From contig NC_083598.1 of assembly GCF_020882245.1 (NCBI RefSeq), positions 60,363,858 through 60,427,857 of the forward strand: a stretch of DNA of 64,000 bases, read 5' to 3'. The translations under genes were made by a program, and so were the position numbers. Positions 53,361 to 64,000 of the stretch are shown in pieces. Position 1 is the stretch's first letter. Every line of letters begins with the position of its first letter. This stretch comes from Rhopalosiphum padi (lineage: Eukaryota; Arthropoda; Insecta; Hemiptera; Aphididae). Under the pieces are notes generated by a model. It worked only from the letters and a program-made list of their open reading frames with translations, had not been told where the DNA came from and did not search any database.

Positions 53361-56012
53361 ATTAAATAAATATTAGTATTACTATCTGCACAACCGTTCG
53401 CGCACGATTCGATGTAAGCCAGTGGTTACTGTTTTCTAGGCTGACTGCAAAAACCTATATACCAATAACGGTTAAAATGATTAGAGTTTATGGCATCTAC
53501 TTATTATCTAGATGGTATTAATATTTGTTTGCGCTATAGTTTTGAATTTTAATGACACCTACGGGTTAACATATAATATCGTAATAATCATTTGACAACT
53601 TACACGTGCAAAGGATCTTAGTCCCTGCTGTGGGTTAGCAAATTAGTTAATAATTTAACTGATTTATATTAGGTATAATAATTCGAGATACGGAACGCAT
53701 GGCATAGGAGCTATTGATTTTACTGTGACCATTTTACATGCATATATTTTCCACAAGCTACATATTATACATATCTGTTGGTTTCTACATCCTTACACTA
53801 CCACACATCTAAGGAATGGATGATTTTAGTGTTTACAAACTGTCCTAGTAATATTTTAAGGAAATTTAAAATTAATGGAATTTTAATTGAAAAATTTGAA
53901 AGGCTAATCATTTTGAAAAAATTGAACATAATCTTAATATTTTGTGGTAAAACTGTTTTCAGCCAAATAAATCATTCTTAATTCTGTAAAACATTTATTT
54001 TATATTTTATCAATTCGTATATAACTTTTTGTTTGAACGATTTTTATTATTAGTGGTATTAGCTAATATTAAAAATGTTAATGAATTATTAACACTTGTA
54101 TATTTAATATTTAAAATATTATCTAAAAAGACACCAATTTTTAGTCTTTGACAATATAATTTAGTGCATTTTTATGGTAAATCATTAAGTCAATACTATA
54201 TTTCATTATAACTTCTGTGACTAATTCGATTTGATTTTGTTGAATAAAACATATAGATTGAGAATCAAACACATTTTTGTTTGCTTTTAAACTTCGCCAT
54301 CATCAATATAAGATCACATATAATTATTTAAAATTGATTTCTTCACTGGTACTTACTCAATAATGTATAAGCACGCTTTTATAATTGTATTCCCCAAAGG
54401 ATTCTGATACATCGAATTGTGCATTATTTTTACTAATTACAACTCATAATTTATCTATATATAACAGCATTTCCTTACCATAAGCATTTAATATATCACA
54501 TGCATTTTTCATTTATTTAACGTCAATTACTCACGTCGACAAATTACAATCTAACATTTACTCTGGAAAATGTCAAATACACTCGTTTTAATCTAGTATT
54601 ACCTAACTATAACTTTGATATTATTATTGATAGTCTATGTGCGTGTCACTTTATATTTATCATAGTAAATACACTTGATTGCTCTTTTTCAACGTTACTT
54701 GTTGATTTATAACTGCGTATTTTATTATATTTTAATTTTACACGCTTATACTTATGGCGTAATTTAATATTCTTACACACTAATAGAATTATACTTGATT
54801 CAATTATTCATTTGTTCGTATAGTTTTATTTTATTAATATACAGTTATATAAATCCATAGTGTTATTCAACAGTTTAAAAGGTATACTATATATAATATA
54901 TACTCTTGTAAGGCAGCTGAGTGGTTGTTATTTATTTTAATAAACTTTGTATAGATACATATATCATATATAATACCATAGGTACAATTTTAATACAAAT
55001 TACTACCATGACTACCCTGTTTTATTTAAATTTTATTTAATAAATGTCTAAAATTTCTATTTAAATTTTTATTGAAAGTTTGTAATCCACATAAACACTA
55101 TAATACACATTACACATCATTTTTTTCAAAACCGCATTTCGACTGTAAAAATAAAATAATAGCCTCAGCTTTAATTTTTAATGATATAATTCGCTCATTC
55201 TCGTTGTCCACTCAAAATATAAACCTATAAACCTATATAGTATACACTATTTGTCTTCTTTGTTAAATTATTAAGTTCCCTATTTACCACTCGTAATTGA
55301 CAAGTATATGCAATTGTTCACTGCTCACTATTGTATAGCGATTAACGTTATTATTAAATTACAATCAATGCGTTAATATGTACTATTTATTTCATAAAAA
55401 TTCAAAGAAATTAATTTTATATTAATTATCCCTAATTAAAATTCATTTATATATTAACTAATATTAATTTACTTATTAGTTATATCATTAATTTAATATA
55501 TTTTTCAATGTTTATATTGCTATAGGTATGAAATATTTTTAATATAGATCGTACTCGTTAGAGTTGAAAAAAAATTAATTTTAAATAACTGAGGAGCTGT
55601 GCAAACAATATAGTGTAATTTAAACAATGTTAAAAACAATTATGTAAATTTCTATTAGACACATCTTTGTAAATTTATTACTTGTGATGAAAATTATGAG
55701 TTTAGAATGTTTTGTATGACATGAAAAATGTTATATAATAATATAGAGTGTATAATTTATAATGATACACGCATATTATAATGATTCTAGCACATTATTT
55801 TCGTTGTGAAAATTTAAGTATGAAAATTTCAAAGTAATTAAATACATATAATATAAATGACAGTAAATAACTGTACTTTGGATATTGGGTACACGATATG
55901 CTTTTTACGAGGGGCGTAGTTTGGTTTTTTTTTCAACGAGACGTAAAATAAATCTGTTATAAATCTAAAAATGGTTGTATACATTTTTTTCTTCAGTGGT
56001 ATTAACTGAATT

Positions 56013-56035
56013 AAAAAAAAAAAAAAAAAAAAAAA
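56013..56035 (+). repeat. 23-base poly(A) tract
   Basis: An uninterrupted run of A follows TATTAACTGAATT. It could be the 3' tail of a retroposon inserted on the plus strand, but I see no flanking target duplication and no recognisable element body upstream. Confidence 0.6.
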
Positions 56036-56932
56036 TCCTGCTATGAAAATTTACAGCCTTTCGTGTTTTAGCAATATTCAACGAATCACGTCATTGTCTG
56101 CAGAGAGATATAATATTACATGATAACCGTTGATACAATATCAATAAAGAAAACTGTGCTATTGTCTATTAGCGTGATCACTGCATGCCAGGATATCGTT
56201 AGTAAAAATATTGTTTTTTTTCGATGAACAATTTCTCTGGGATTATGGTTAAATGTTTTATAGTTTTCTCGTCACTATTAAGATCCTTCGTAAAATCTGC
56301 ACACAAGACGTTCCTAAAGAAGAACAATGAAAAATATGTTTGTCGTCTTATGGACACATAATGCGAAAAATACACGTCTGTAGTTACATTTTTAAACTTG
56401 TAAGTTATATAATACTCTAAAATCTTAAACTATAAAAATCTAGACATACATTATACCTAGATTATATATTAAAAATATGTGTTGATTAGACTATAACTAG
56501 GATATGTTCAATTTTTTTTATGTTTTGTCTACCGATTTAGTTACGTATATAAAGTTGTATAGTTATATATTAGTTTTTTCTCCTAAATTTATATTTATCA
56601 ATATCAAATATTGCTGTGTACTGTTTTGTCTTTTAAATTAATTTATATGTTTCATTTATAAATTTACTTTACTTTTAACAACCTTTTATCTATGTTTATT
56701 TTTTTCTTACACATAATTGATTTCTTGCGTAGCATAATAGGTAAATTATAATATTATTTTCTGAAAACATTTAGTAATTAATTTACTTATTAAAATGAAG
56801 TTTTGTAGTCATAATAATATAATTTAACCAACGATTAGTTCATATTTTAAAAATTACATTCCACCCTAATACCAACGAAGAAATAATAATTAGTGTGACC
56901 GGTAAACTATGTTTTCGTTTTCATTGTGAAAG

Positions 56933-57127
56933 TTGGAATCCATAAAGTGGGCTCAACTCTTAGGGTACCAGTCGTATGAAATTAAACCCTATATGTATAG
57001 GTGGTATTTGAAAATTAGCGATCCCAGAGGCATTATAACGAGTCATTTAATATATGCAGATGTAAGTTTATCCGAGTCCAAATGTAGAAATAAAATAAAA
57101 ACATTTTATTTTCTATGGTTAAAATAA
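56933..57127 (+). CDS. Possible coding exon or decayed coding fragment, unidentified
   Basis: The frame has mixed, protein-like composition: SIKWAQLLGYQSYEIKPYMY followed by RWYLKISDPRGIITSHLIYAD. It is immediately followed by a strong donor, GCAGAT|GTAAGT (exon end 57060), and preceded by a T-rich stretch ending TGTGAAAG (56932). The frame has no ATG before the peptide and the family is not recognised. It is the first of four plus-strand open frames within 1.9 kb (also 57316-57573, 58206-58460 and 58511-58750), which raises the chance of a decayed or orphan plus-strand gene. Chance cannot be excluded. Confidence 0.22.
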   Translation: MESIKWAQLLGYQSYEIKPYMYRWYLKISDPRGIITSHLIYADVSLSESKCRNKIKTFYFLWLK

Positions 57128-58510
57128 AAAAATAGTTATTTCATGCAAAATCATAAGTAAAAAATAAAATGAACTCGGTTTTGTAATGGTCATCGTTGTT
57201 AAGTTAGATTCTAAAAGGACAAATAAAAAATGCATCTAGGGATATGAGGACTTTCACTTGTGTTAATATCAAGTGGTTTTCGTTTTTGTTTTGAAAAATA
57301 ACTTTAAATCTATTTTTGACGTCAACCAAAAGTTATTATGTTTCGATTACGTTTTGGAATATTGAAGAATTCAATAAAAATATAGCATATAAAAAGAGTA
57401 ATGTCGTAAAAGTTCAAGTAATGCGAAACATCTGGCTATTCTTTAAAAAGTACTTTGATTGTTTTTGGTTTGGCATGGTCATCATTACCAGTCTTTATTA
57501 CTTACTGAATGTTGTCTTTAATAGATTTTTTTTTATTACAAAAATATCGTTTAGAGTTAAATACTTACATTAGTTGAAATCCCAAATTTGTGTTAACATG
57601 TACAAATACCTATTTGTTATTCCGCATGAGAATTTAAAATTTAAAATAAAGATTGTTGTATATATAAGTATAATAAAGAACAATATATAACATTTTTAAA
57701 TTTAGTAAGATTAAGTATAGGTTTTTTCGCAATAATGAAGCATATTATAAGTTATTATATGTACTTAAACTTGAACGAAAAAAATATGGACTAAAAAAGC
57801 TAGAGTAACGTGTTAAATGTATCACTCTTTATATTTTACGGTTAAAGAAAAAAAAGTAACTTATTAAGTTTAAACGTGGTGCTGCCATTAGTTTCTCAAA
57901 TTTCGTATTGCACTAATAAAACGAAAAAAAATATTCTTGCTGTATAAATTACAAATCATTAAAATAAATTTATATTTTTACATTTTTTTTTAATGCACTA
58001 ATTAAATTTCGTATCACATATAGACAAAGTCATAGTACCTAAACTCTGATCAGTGCTCATTATTAAAACAAATAAAATATTGTATAATAATTACTTAATT
58101 TCTAGGTATATCTCAATAATACATATTTTTTCAAGACAAGCGTGACAATATTATGTAGGTCAAAGAATATATTATTTGTTTAAAAAAAAAAAAACTACGT
58201 GAACATTGTTATTATGGATTTCCATCGAAATTTCTATCCACGATCTTTCTACAGGATCCCGATTTATGGGTCTGAGGTTTTTCCGAGGTAGCACTTTACT
58301 GCAGTGCATAGTTTACAGTCGTATTTCCATTTTAATGATATTCCAACTTTTTTCTCTAGGTATGTATGATTTCGAAGAAAAAGTACTGTATTTGGATTTA
58401 TATTTGAAAGAAAATACTATTTTTGGGTCGAGTAAAAATAAATTTATGATAAATACATAATTAACACATACCAATAAATAACGTTCTAGTTTTTGTGCGT
58501 TTCTTTATGT
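57128..58510 (+). other. Interval between plus-strand open frames
   Basis: It contains open frames at 57316-57573 (TTG start; includes VMRNIWLFFKKYFDCFWFG, possibly a membrane segment) and 58206-58460 (TTG start; includes MGLRFFRGSTLLQC). A pyrimidine-AG stretch lies near 58235-58253, and another (TTTCTTTATGTTTAG) ends at 58513. No combination of these gives a recognisable protein, so I do not propose a gene model. Confidence 0.2.
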
Positions 58511-58750
58511 TTAGAATCGGTCATGGGAGTTATCGATCCCCATTCATGGGCCGGTGAAAATAATAATATTATGGACCAGGACATTACTTGAGTAAAAATT
58601 GGCAAAGTTTTAGCTGCTAAAGTTTTTGATTTTCTTGGAATGAATAATTACGTTGGTAAATACAAAAACAGATCATATTCGTTAGTAAAAACTCGATTGT
58701 ACCTAATGCAAACTTTTTCACCAAAATCACTTAAGTTATCTGCCTCTTAG
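58511..58750 (+). pseudogene. Possible decayed coding fragment, unidentified
   Basis: Eighty codons are open except for one internal TGA at 58589-58591. Before it the frame reads SVMGVIDPHSWAGENNNIMD; after it, VKIGKVLAAKVFDFLGMNNY, ending in TAG. The fragment starts just after an acceptor-like TTTCTTTATGTTTAG. The composition is more protein-like than most frames here, and the TGA could come from a TGG. No family is recognised, so the label pseudogene is tentative. Confidence 0.22.
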
Positions 58751-61610
58751 TATAATATTTGAGCACAATTAACGATGTATTCAAAAGATTGAAACAGAAA
58801 CTTTGGAAATGTAATTAATTCCTGAGTACAAAAACTACAACTTTGTATAACCAATAATGGAAGGAATTTTGAACATCTGTAAAAATTAAAAATAATTAAG
58901 TTTTAAAAGATGATATTGAAATGCATTTGTTAATTTTAATAATGAAGCATTTGTAAATTATTTATTTGTTTTTGTCATAAACTGACTACTTCATTAATGT
59001 AAAACATTTTCTAGAATTTAAATTATTTTTCTATTATTAATATTGTGTACTATATATATATATATAAATATACTATTAAGAATATTAATTACTGTTAAAT
59101 TATGATCGTAAACTATGGATTTTAAAAATTTGATTACTATGCTGATTTTTTTTCAATAGATAGATATTTTTAGTACTTCTTATGAAAAAGTCAGCATTAT
59201 TTATCTACAATAGTGCTTGATTTTAGACGAATCAGTTTTTGTATTTTACAAAACTTAGGTTATGTTCATTTTACTTATAAAAAGGTTAACAAATTGGCTA
59301 TTTTGAAAGTTTCAAAAAAATAATCCTTAGAAAAATTATTGAAATTTATTTTTATTGTTTATCTACTAGAAAACTGTACTTAAAATATTATTTTTTCGGT
59401 GAAAACCCGTACATTATTATGTTACGAAATTTGTTGAAATGTTGAAATGCTAAATTTTATTAAATTGGTTAGGTCATTTTTTTTAAAAATTTGTGTGAAA
59501 ATTAAGCCGCATTATAAATTAGATCTTAGTTAAGATTTTGTCTATTAAAAAATATTTGGGTCACTAGTTTTTTTGAATCTCCTTTGGATGATTTATTCAC
59601 AGTCCGCCTTTTGTGACTACACCGAACATTAAATAAATATCTAATATAATAATTCAGAAAATTAACTTTAAAAAAATATATATAATACATATAATAATAA
59701 TTAGAAATATAATTTCATAACTTTTGTTGTTAAAAAAACGTTAAATATTATTTATGCAATTACACAGAATTTAATTTTAACTATCGCCTTATTATCTATT
59801 GATACGATTTTATTCATACACATAATATTTAAAACGATTTACGTTTAAAAAAATCACCCTGAGAATATTAATATGAATATATCATGTAAAATAATGTAAT
59901 TATTACTTATCAGTTATAACTTTATACAAGTTATAGGTTCAAGCTGCACACTAAATAATATTAACAAACGTAAAACGATCATTAAAATCGATTAAGTTGT
60001 TATATTTTTATTAACAATCATGCGCCGAACAACAAATGATGAAATTATAAATCCACAGTGCTTGGCGTTATGATTAAAACCCCATAAACACTATATTTTA
60101 CAAGGTAAAGGAGTATGGTGACGTTATAAAATATTATTATCGTGAGTTATGTCCCGGCTTTGTTGGAAGTTAATACCTACTATAAGGTGACGTAAAGAAT
60201 GATAATTTGACCTGACTGGTATTTTGTAGGTATTCGTAGAATATAATATAAATGTATGTGTGAGTGTTTAGTGTATTTAAATATTATATATTATAAGCAG
60301 GCATGCAATAATATTAACCTACGAGCCCGGCAACACTATAAGTATGAACCTTATAAGTTGTAATAAACTTAAATTATATTACCAAATGAAAAAAAAAAAA
60401 CATTGTTGTGTGCTTATGAACAATAAATATTTGAACTCCTAACTTTACTCGTTAATCGTAAATAACCGACCAACGCGTTAAAGATTTACAAAATTCACAA
60501 ACTATGAAATTTATATTTAAAAAAAAAAAAATAATTTTTACATATTACTATAGAATTATCTTTTTCAACAACGTTTAAATGGTCGTTTGCAAGCTTACTG
60601 CGGCGTAAGTCATTATAAATGTTATACGGACGTCTTAGATATCGATCCATATTATATATTCCCATAATGACCGGTGAACTATCTTTTATCATTTGGATCT
60701 GTCGACTATAAGTACAAAAAATAAAACGCGTCACACATCTGCAACAATCTGATCTGAAATAGCTTTCGGTAAGATTTATTCCATAATATGTTTGTGTAGT
60801 GTATAATATAATGTTCAGCAGACAATCCAACCACAATGGGTCAGAATACAATGATTCAAGGAATAGAAGACAATGAGCAAAACAATATATTAAATGATAT
60901 GCCTGCACGTTGGATTTTTAACAGTTATTGAATTATTTCAATTTAGTTTTAATGATTGCCTATAATATTGCGTATGTTTTTACCTATTATTGTGTAAAGT
61001 GACATAATAATTTTAGAATTATATATTTGTGTTCACCGTAAAATCGTAAAAATGTCGAAGAACATTTTTTTTTCACGTCTAAATTAATTATTTAGCCTAA
61101 ACACATGATAAATAATACCTATTCAAAAGTTTATTTATACTATTTTCAATAATCGAAGTTTTAAACGTATCTTATGAAACACGCCAAATAATTTGTTTGA
61201 AAAATAATTAAAATAGGTAGTTGTTTTTTTTATAAAATGTTCTATTAAGCACCTATTTATAAACTCATTATAGTCGTGCGACCGAGTTAGCTTCATAATA
61301 TGATCGCTAATCGGTTACTGATTAAACCAATTTTCCTGGATGTTTCTAGGCATTTTTCACATTTACAGCATACATTTTAAGTTTAGCGTCATTAAAATTG
61401 TCAGAGTTTTAAATTTTTGTATCAGTGGTAAAAAGAGATATCTTTCCCAGACTCCTTTTTTTGTAAACTATCAAGGTAACAAGGTATTTTTTTTTCATCA
61501 CTATATTCTTATTTATTTATTTTGTTTTTTTTAAATTATATTAGTTAAACGTCGGCAACTTTTCCAATGACTATGGATTTTTTATGGTATGGTAAATTTT
61601 TTGGATGTGG
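58751..61610. other. AT-rich non-coding DNA
   Basis: Contains a TA run (59051-59066) and a GC-richer patch at 60580-60850. The minus-strand open frame there (60495-60908) begins with GTG, and a 32-codon ATG frame lies on the plus strand (60837-60935, begins MGQNTMIQGIEDNEQNNILN). Neither is a recognised protein. Nothing else is visible. Confidence 0.55.
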
Positions 61611-61720
61611 GACATGGATTAGATAAGCACCTGGGTGGGTCACCCATTTGAGAGCCAGCAATGACAGATGTTGCTTGATTATTCTGTGACTGCAGATAAA
61701 CACTACGCCACACCCTTTCT
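61611..61720 (+). repeat. GC-rich segment with weak 5S-rRNA-3'-like motif, possible SINE fragment
   Basis: GATTAGATAAGCACCTGGGTGGGTCACC resembles the 3' internal-promoter region of 5S rRNA: over the 16 bases ACCTGGGTGGGTCACC I see three differences from the usual ACTTGGATGGGTGACC. The preceding 5S body and a clear poly(A) or tandem tail are missing. TGGGTG-GGT-CACCCA also forms a small hairpin. A 5S-derived SINE scrap is one explanation; coincidence is another. Confidence 0.2.
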
Positions 61721-62579
61721 CATTTATTATTTTTGTATATTATGGCATAATATGGTTTGGTTTAATAATTTTCAATAAAGCAACCATCGTATGTATGTAT
61801 TATTTTTTTATTAACAAATTTCTATAAATAAATAGATAAGTTGGAGCCTGAATAACATCATATACCTAGTAGTATCACACACAATTTGAAATTTCAACTT
61901 ACAAATATTTTCCTAACTATTGACCTCCGTTCGGAGATACTTTTTAAAAATAGCATAGGCAGTACATACAGACTCTGCTATACCATAGCAGTCACATCTA
62001 TATGCTTGTATCGTTTAGTTTAACTATACAACGAATCATTATCAGTTAAATAGTAATTTTTACTTTAATTTGGTACCTTAATATTATATTTAAATTTTAA
62101 GTACGGTTAAATACGTTTTCTAGGTTTCACAAATATATCATTTATGATAGATAAAAATATAAAATCATGAAAAATGTTTATTTTTAGTATTTGATTTTTT
62201 GGAGAAATTATTTTGGTAATAAGTATGAAAATTGTCAATTGAACTGTAGACAATATCTTGCAATAAACAAAAAACCAGAATAGATGCCCGAAAGAATTAC
62301 ACTGTGCCTATGTAATCGCCTAAAATTTGTATATTTTATTGATCGCCTTTGTAATGTATTTTAAATGTGTTTTACGTCATATTAAAATATAAATCTATAA
62401 TTATTATGGCGGTTATGGTTATATATTATATTTTATCAAGTGAAACCTTTTCAAGTGTGAGACCATTACGTGATTACAAACGTTTCTATATGCTCTTATT
62501 TTGAGTCTTATAGTCTACTGCATATACAGGTTGATTCTATTAACGAAAAAAAGTTATTATTTAAAGATGTATTTATATA

Positions 62580-63125
62580 TTTTTTTTAAATATTATTGTT
62601 TTGCGTTATTTCAAATTTAAATAAAATAAAAAAATTAAATATATATATATATATATGTACATATTAATATTTTTATCATTCTATTTTTTTTCAAGTTTTT
62701 TTTATTTTTTTTGAACAACAGCGTACATCTTTGATTTTATGTACTGAAGCAGAATATTTTTCGGAATATTTTGATAAAACAAATTGAAATTCGGATGAGT
62801 AGTTAATGAGTTATAAGTATTTAATTCAAAGTTTCGATGAGCGAAGTTGTGGAATACGGGAGTATACTACAAAATTTTGGTATTATTCCACCTACTTAAA
62901 CTTCATATACTTATAAGTTATAACACATTAACTACTCGTTAGAATTTCAATTTTTATGTATTCAAAATGTGCTAAAAAAAATATTTTGCTTCAGAATATG
63001 AAGTTAAAAACGTATATTGTTATTCAATAAAGTAAAAAACTTAAAACTAATTTCGATAAGAAAATATAAATTTTTGTCCTATTTTGACTGAAAATCAAAT
63101 ACAGTTTTTTTAAAAAAAAAAGTCA
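62580..63125. mobile_element. Foldback (long inverted repeat) element
   Basis: Two arms of 150 bases or more are imperfect reverse complements around a short centre near 62840-62900. Left-arm landmarks are GAACAACAGCGTAC (62713-62726), ACTGAAGCAGAATATTTTTC (62743-62762), AAATTGAAATTC, and GAGTAGTTAATGAGTTATAA. The right arm read in reverse complement shows GAATAACAATATAC, TCTGAAGCAAAATATTTTTT, AAATTGAAATTC, and GAGTAGTTAATGTGTTATAA in the same order. The outermost parts (beyond about 62660 and 63080) align more loosely, with a TA microsatellite at 62639-62657 interrupting the left arm. There is no coding capacity, so it is a non-autonomous MITE or foldback element. Superfamily and exact ends are unknown. 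Confidence 0.7.
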
Positions 63126-63169
63126 TTAGACTAAAATAATGAGTATTAATCGATAATAATCACTCAGTA

Positions 63170-63800
63170 CAACTCGATTTATCTCTAGTGATCTAGAACA
63201 GAATGTAATGTGAAATCCAGCTCAAGTGCACTCGAGATTAATCGTCTACATCGAAAATGTCCAGGGAATCACATCAAAAACTTAAACGCGTACGATCGAT
63301 AGCTTGCAGGATTTCGGTATGAAATTCTCGTTATATACGTTCTCCCCGTGCGTTTACCTATAAATGCGTTATAATATATATATATATATATATATATTGT
63401 AAATACTACTATGCAGTACATATATATATATATATATATACTACATTGTATGAAGCATGCAGTATGTAGGTTAGTAACTGACCACCGTCGTACGATATTT
63501 TGATTTGAAATTATTAAATTGGTTTTCAGTCCTGTGGATAGCTCACACGCGTTTCATCTCCCGGGAACACTAAACAATACTACAATATGTAGGTCAATCA
63601 TTTAAACGCTTCGATGTCAATTTAATTGCTCGTCACTATTGTACAATGCCGATCATATTAAACATTTACCACGAACCTAAACTATATCAAATGTACGTTT
63701 GTTAAGCGCGGTCTATGATAAATTAACACATTATGCGCGTATAGTCTTGTCTTGAGCGAAGACATGGATATTCTCTCCCCGAAATTATTTAGATCACGAT
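63170..63800. other. Moderately GC-richer terminal region
   Basis: CpG-bearing stretches occur at 63280-63300 and 63535-63565, around the TA microsatellites. There is no open frame of interest. A regulatory or conserved non-coding role is possible but unsupported beyond composition. Confidence 0.25.
63374..63440. repeat. Paired TA microsatellites
   Basis: Alternating A/T runs at 63374-63397 and 63420-63440 are separated by 22 bases of TGTAAATACTACTATGCAGTAC-type sequence. Both are likely length-polymorphic. Confidence 0.9.
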
Positions 63801-64000
63801 CGTGATTCCGTGTAATAAATATCTTTCAAAGTTCTAAGTCTGAGAAATAACCTATGACCAAATTTAAAAACAAAAGTGAACGACATTTTCAATGTTTTCG
63901 ATTTTATACAACTTTAATAAATTGCGAGCTCAAATTCAATGCGTATTAATTATTATTGTATCATATTTTATCGTATAACTGTAAGACCATTTTTTTTTTT
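63801..64000. other. AT-rich non-coding DNA at window end
   Basis: Nothing recognisable; it ends in a T run. Confidence 0.6.

Larger units (their letters stand above)
52081..56932. other. AT-rich non-coding DNA with simple repeats
   Basis: A moderately GC-richer patch lies at 52560-52800, ending in a CCTA tandem run (52791-52804). TA runs lie near 52914-52928. The palindrome and TAA repeat listed separately also fall here. Open frames at 52859-53050 and 53778-53981 are simple-repeat-derived or low complexity. No gene is supportable. Confidence 0.55.

Noticed and set aside
56013..56035. Poly(A) tract as proof of a retroposon
   Set aside because: No target duplication or element body is visible; A-tracts are common here.
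60495..60908. 137-codon minus-strand open frame
   Set aside because: It begins with GTG rather than ATG, ends in a poly-Phe/Lys stretch from an A-tract, and matches no family.
1..64000. CRISPR arrays, operons, prophage or other prokaryotic systems
   Set aside because: No spaced direct repeats, long contiguous genes or ribosome binding sites occur; splice signals and TE types are eukaryotic.

Overview
The window looks like 64 kb of very AT-rich (roughly three-quarters A+T by eye) nuclear DNA from an insect, most likely a sap-feeding hemipteran such as an aphid. That placement is inference: it rests on the base composition, the abundance of TAGGTACCTA-like and ATAATATTAT-like words, and the non-autonomous transposons and LINE debris. 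There are no bacterial-style operons, ribosome binding sites, CRISPR arrays or rRNA operons, and I found no convincing tRNA.

Only one stretch is convincingly protein coding. It is a 197-bp internal exon on the minus strand (5366-5562) with a textbook polypyrimidine-AG acceptor and a CAG|GTACGC donor. It encodes the N-terminal half of a galactose/rhamnose-binding (SUEL-type) lectin domain, best matching an EVA-1-like cell-surface protein. Its partner exons are not visible. The rest of the domain should lie at lower coordinates, probably outside the window. The signal-peptide exon should lie at higher coordinates, so much of the remaining 58 kb may be one very large upstream intron or a gene desert.

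That desert holds transposon debris. There is a clean 186-bp hAT-type MITE with 13-bp terminal inverted repeats and a perfect 8-bp target duplication (12144-12329). A frameshifted remnant of a non-LTR retrotransposon ORF2 C-terminus lies at about 30124-30540. A long-TIR MITE flanked by TTAA lies at 36977-37273, and a large foldback element at about 62580-63125. Microsatellites and palindromes are scattered throughout.

Several GC-richer islands (about 5700-6050, 43060-43300, 47560-48440, 48780-49060, 50500-51130, 63170-63800) stand out from the background and may be promoters, enhancers or unrecognised exons. Two islands (1729-2480 and 51740-52080) have a strong excess of G over C on the plus strand. 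A plus-strand run of open frames at 56.9-58.75 kb could be a decayed or fast-evolving gene. I found no clear new molecular system. The most useful leads are the divergent lectin exon, the foldback elements, the skewed islands and the GC-rich islands.
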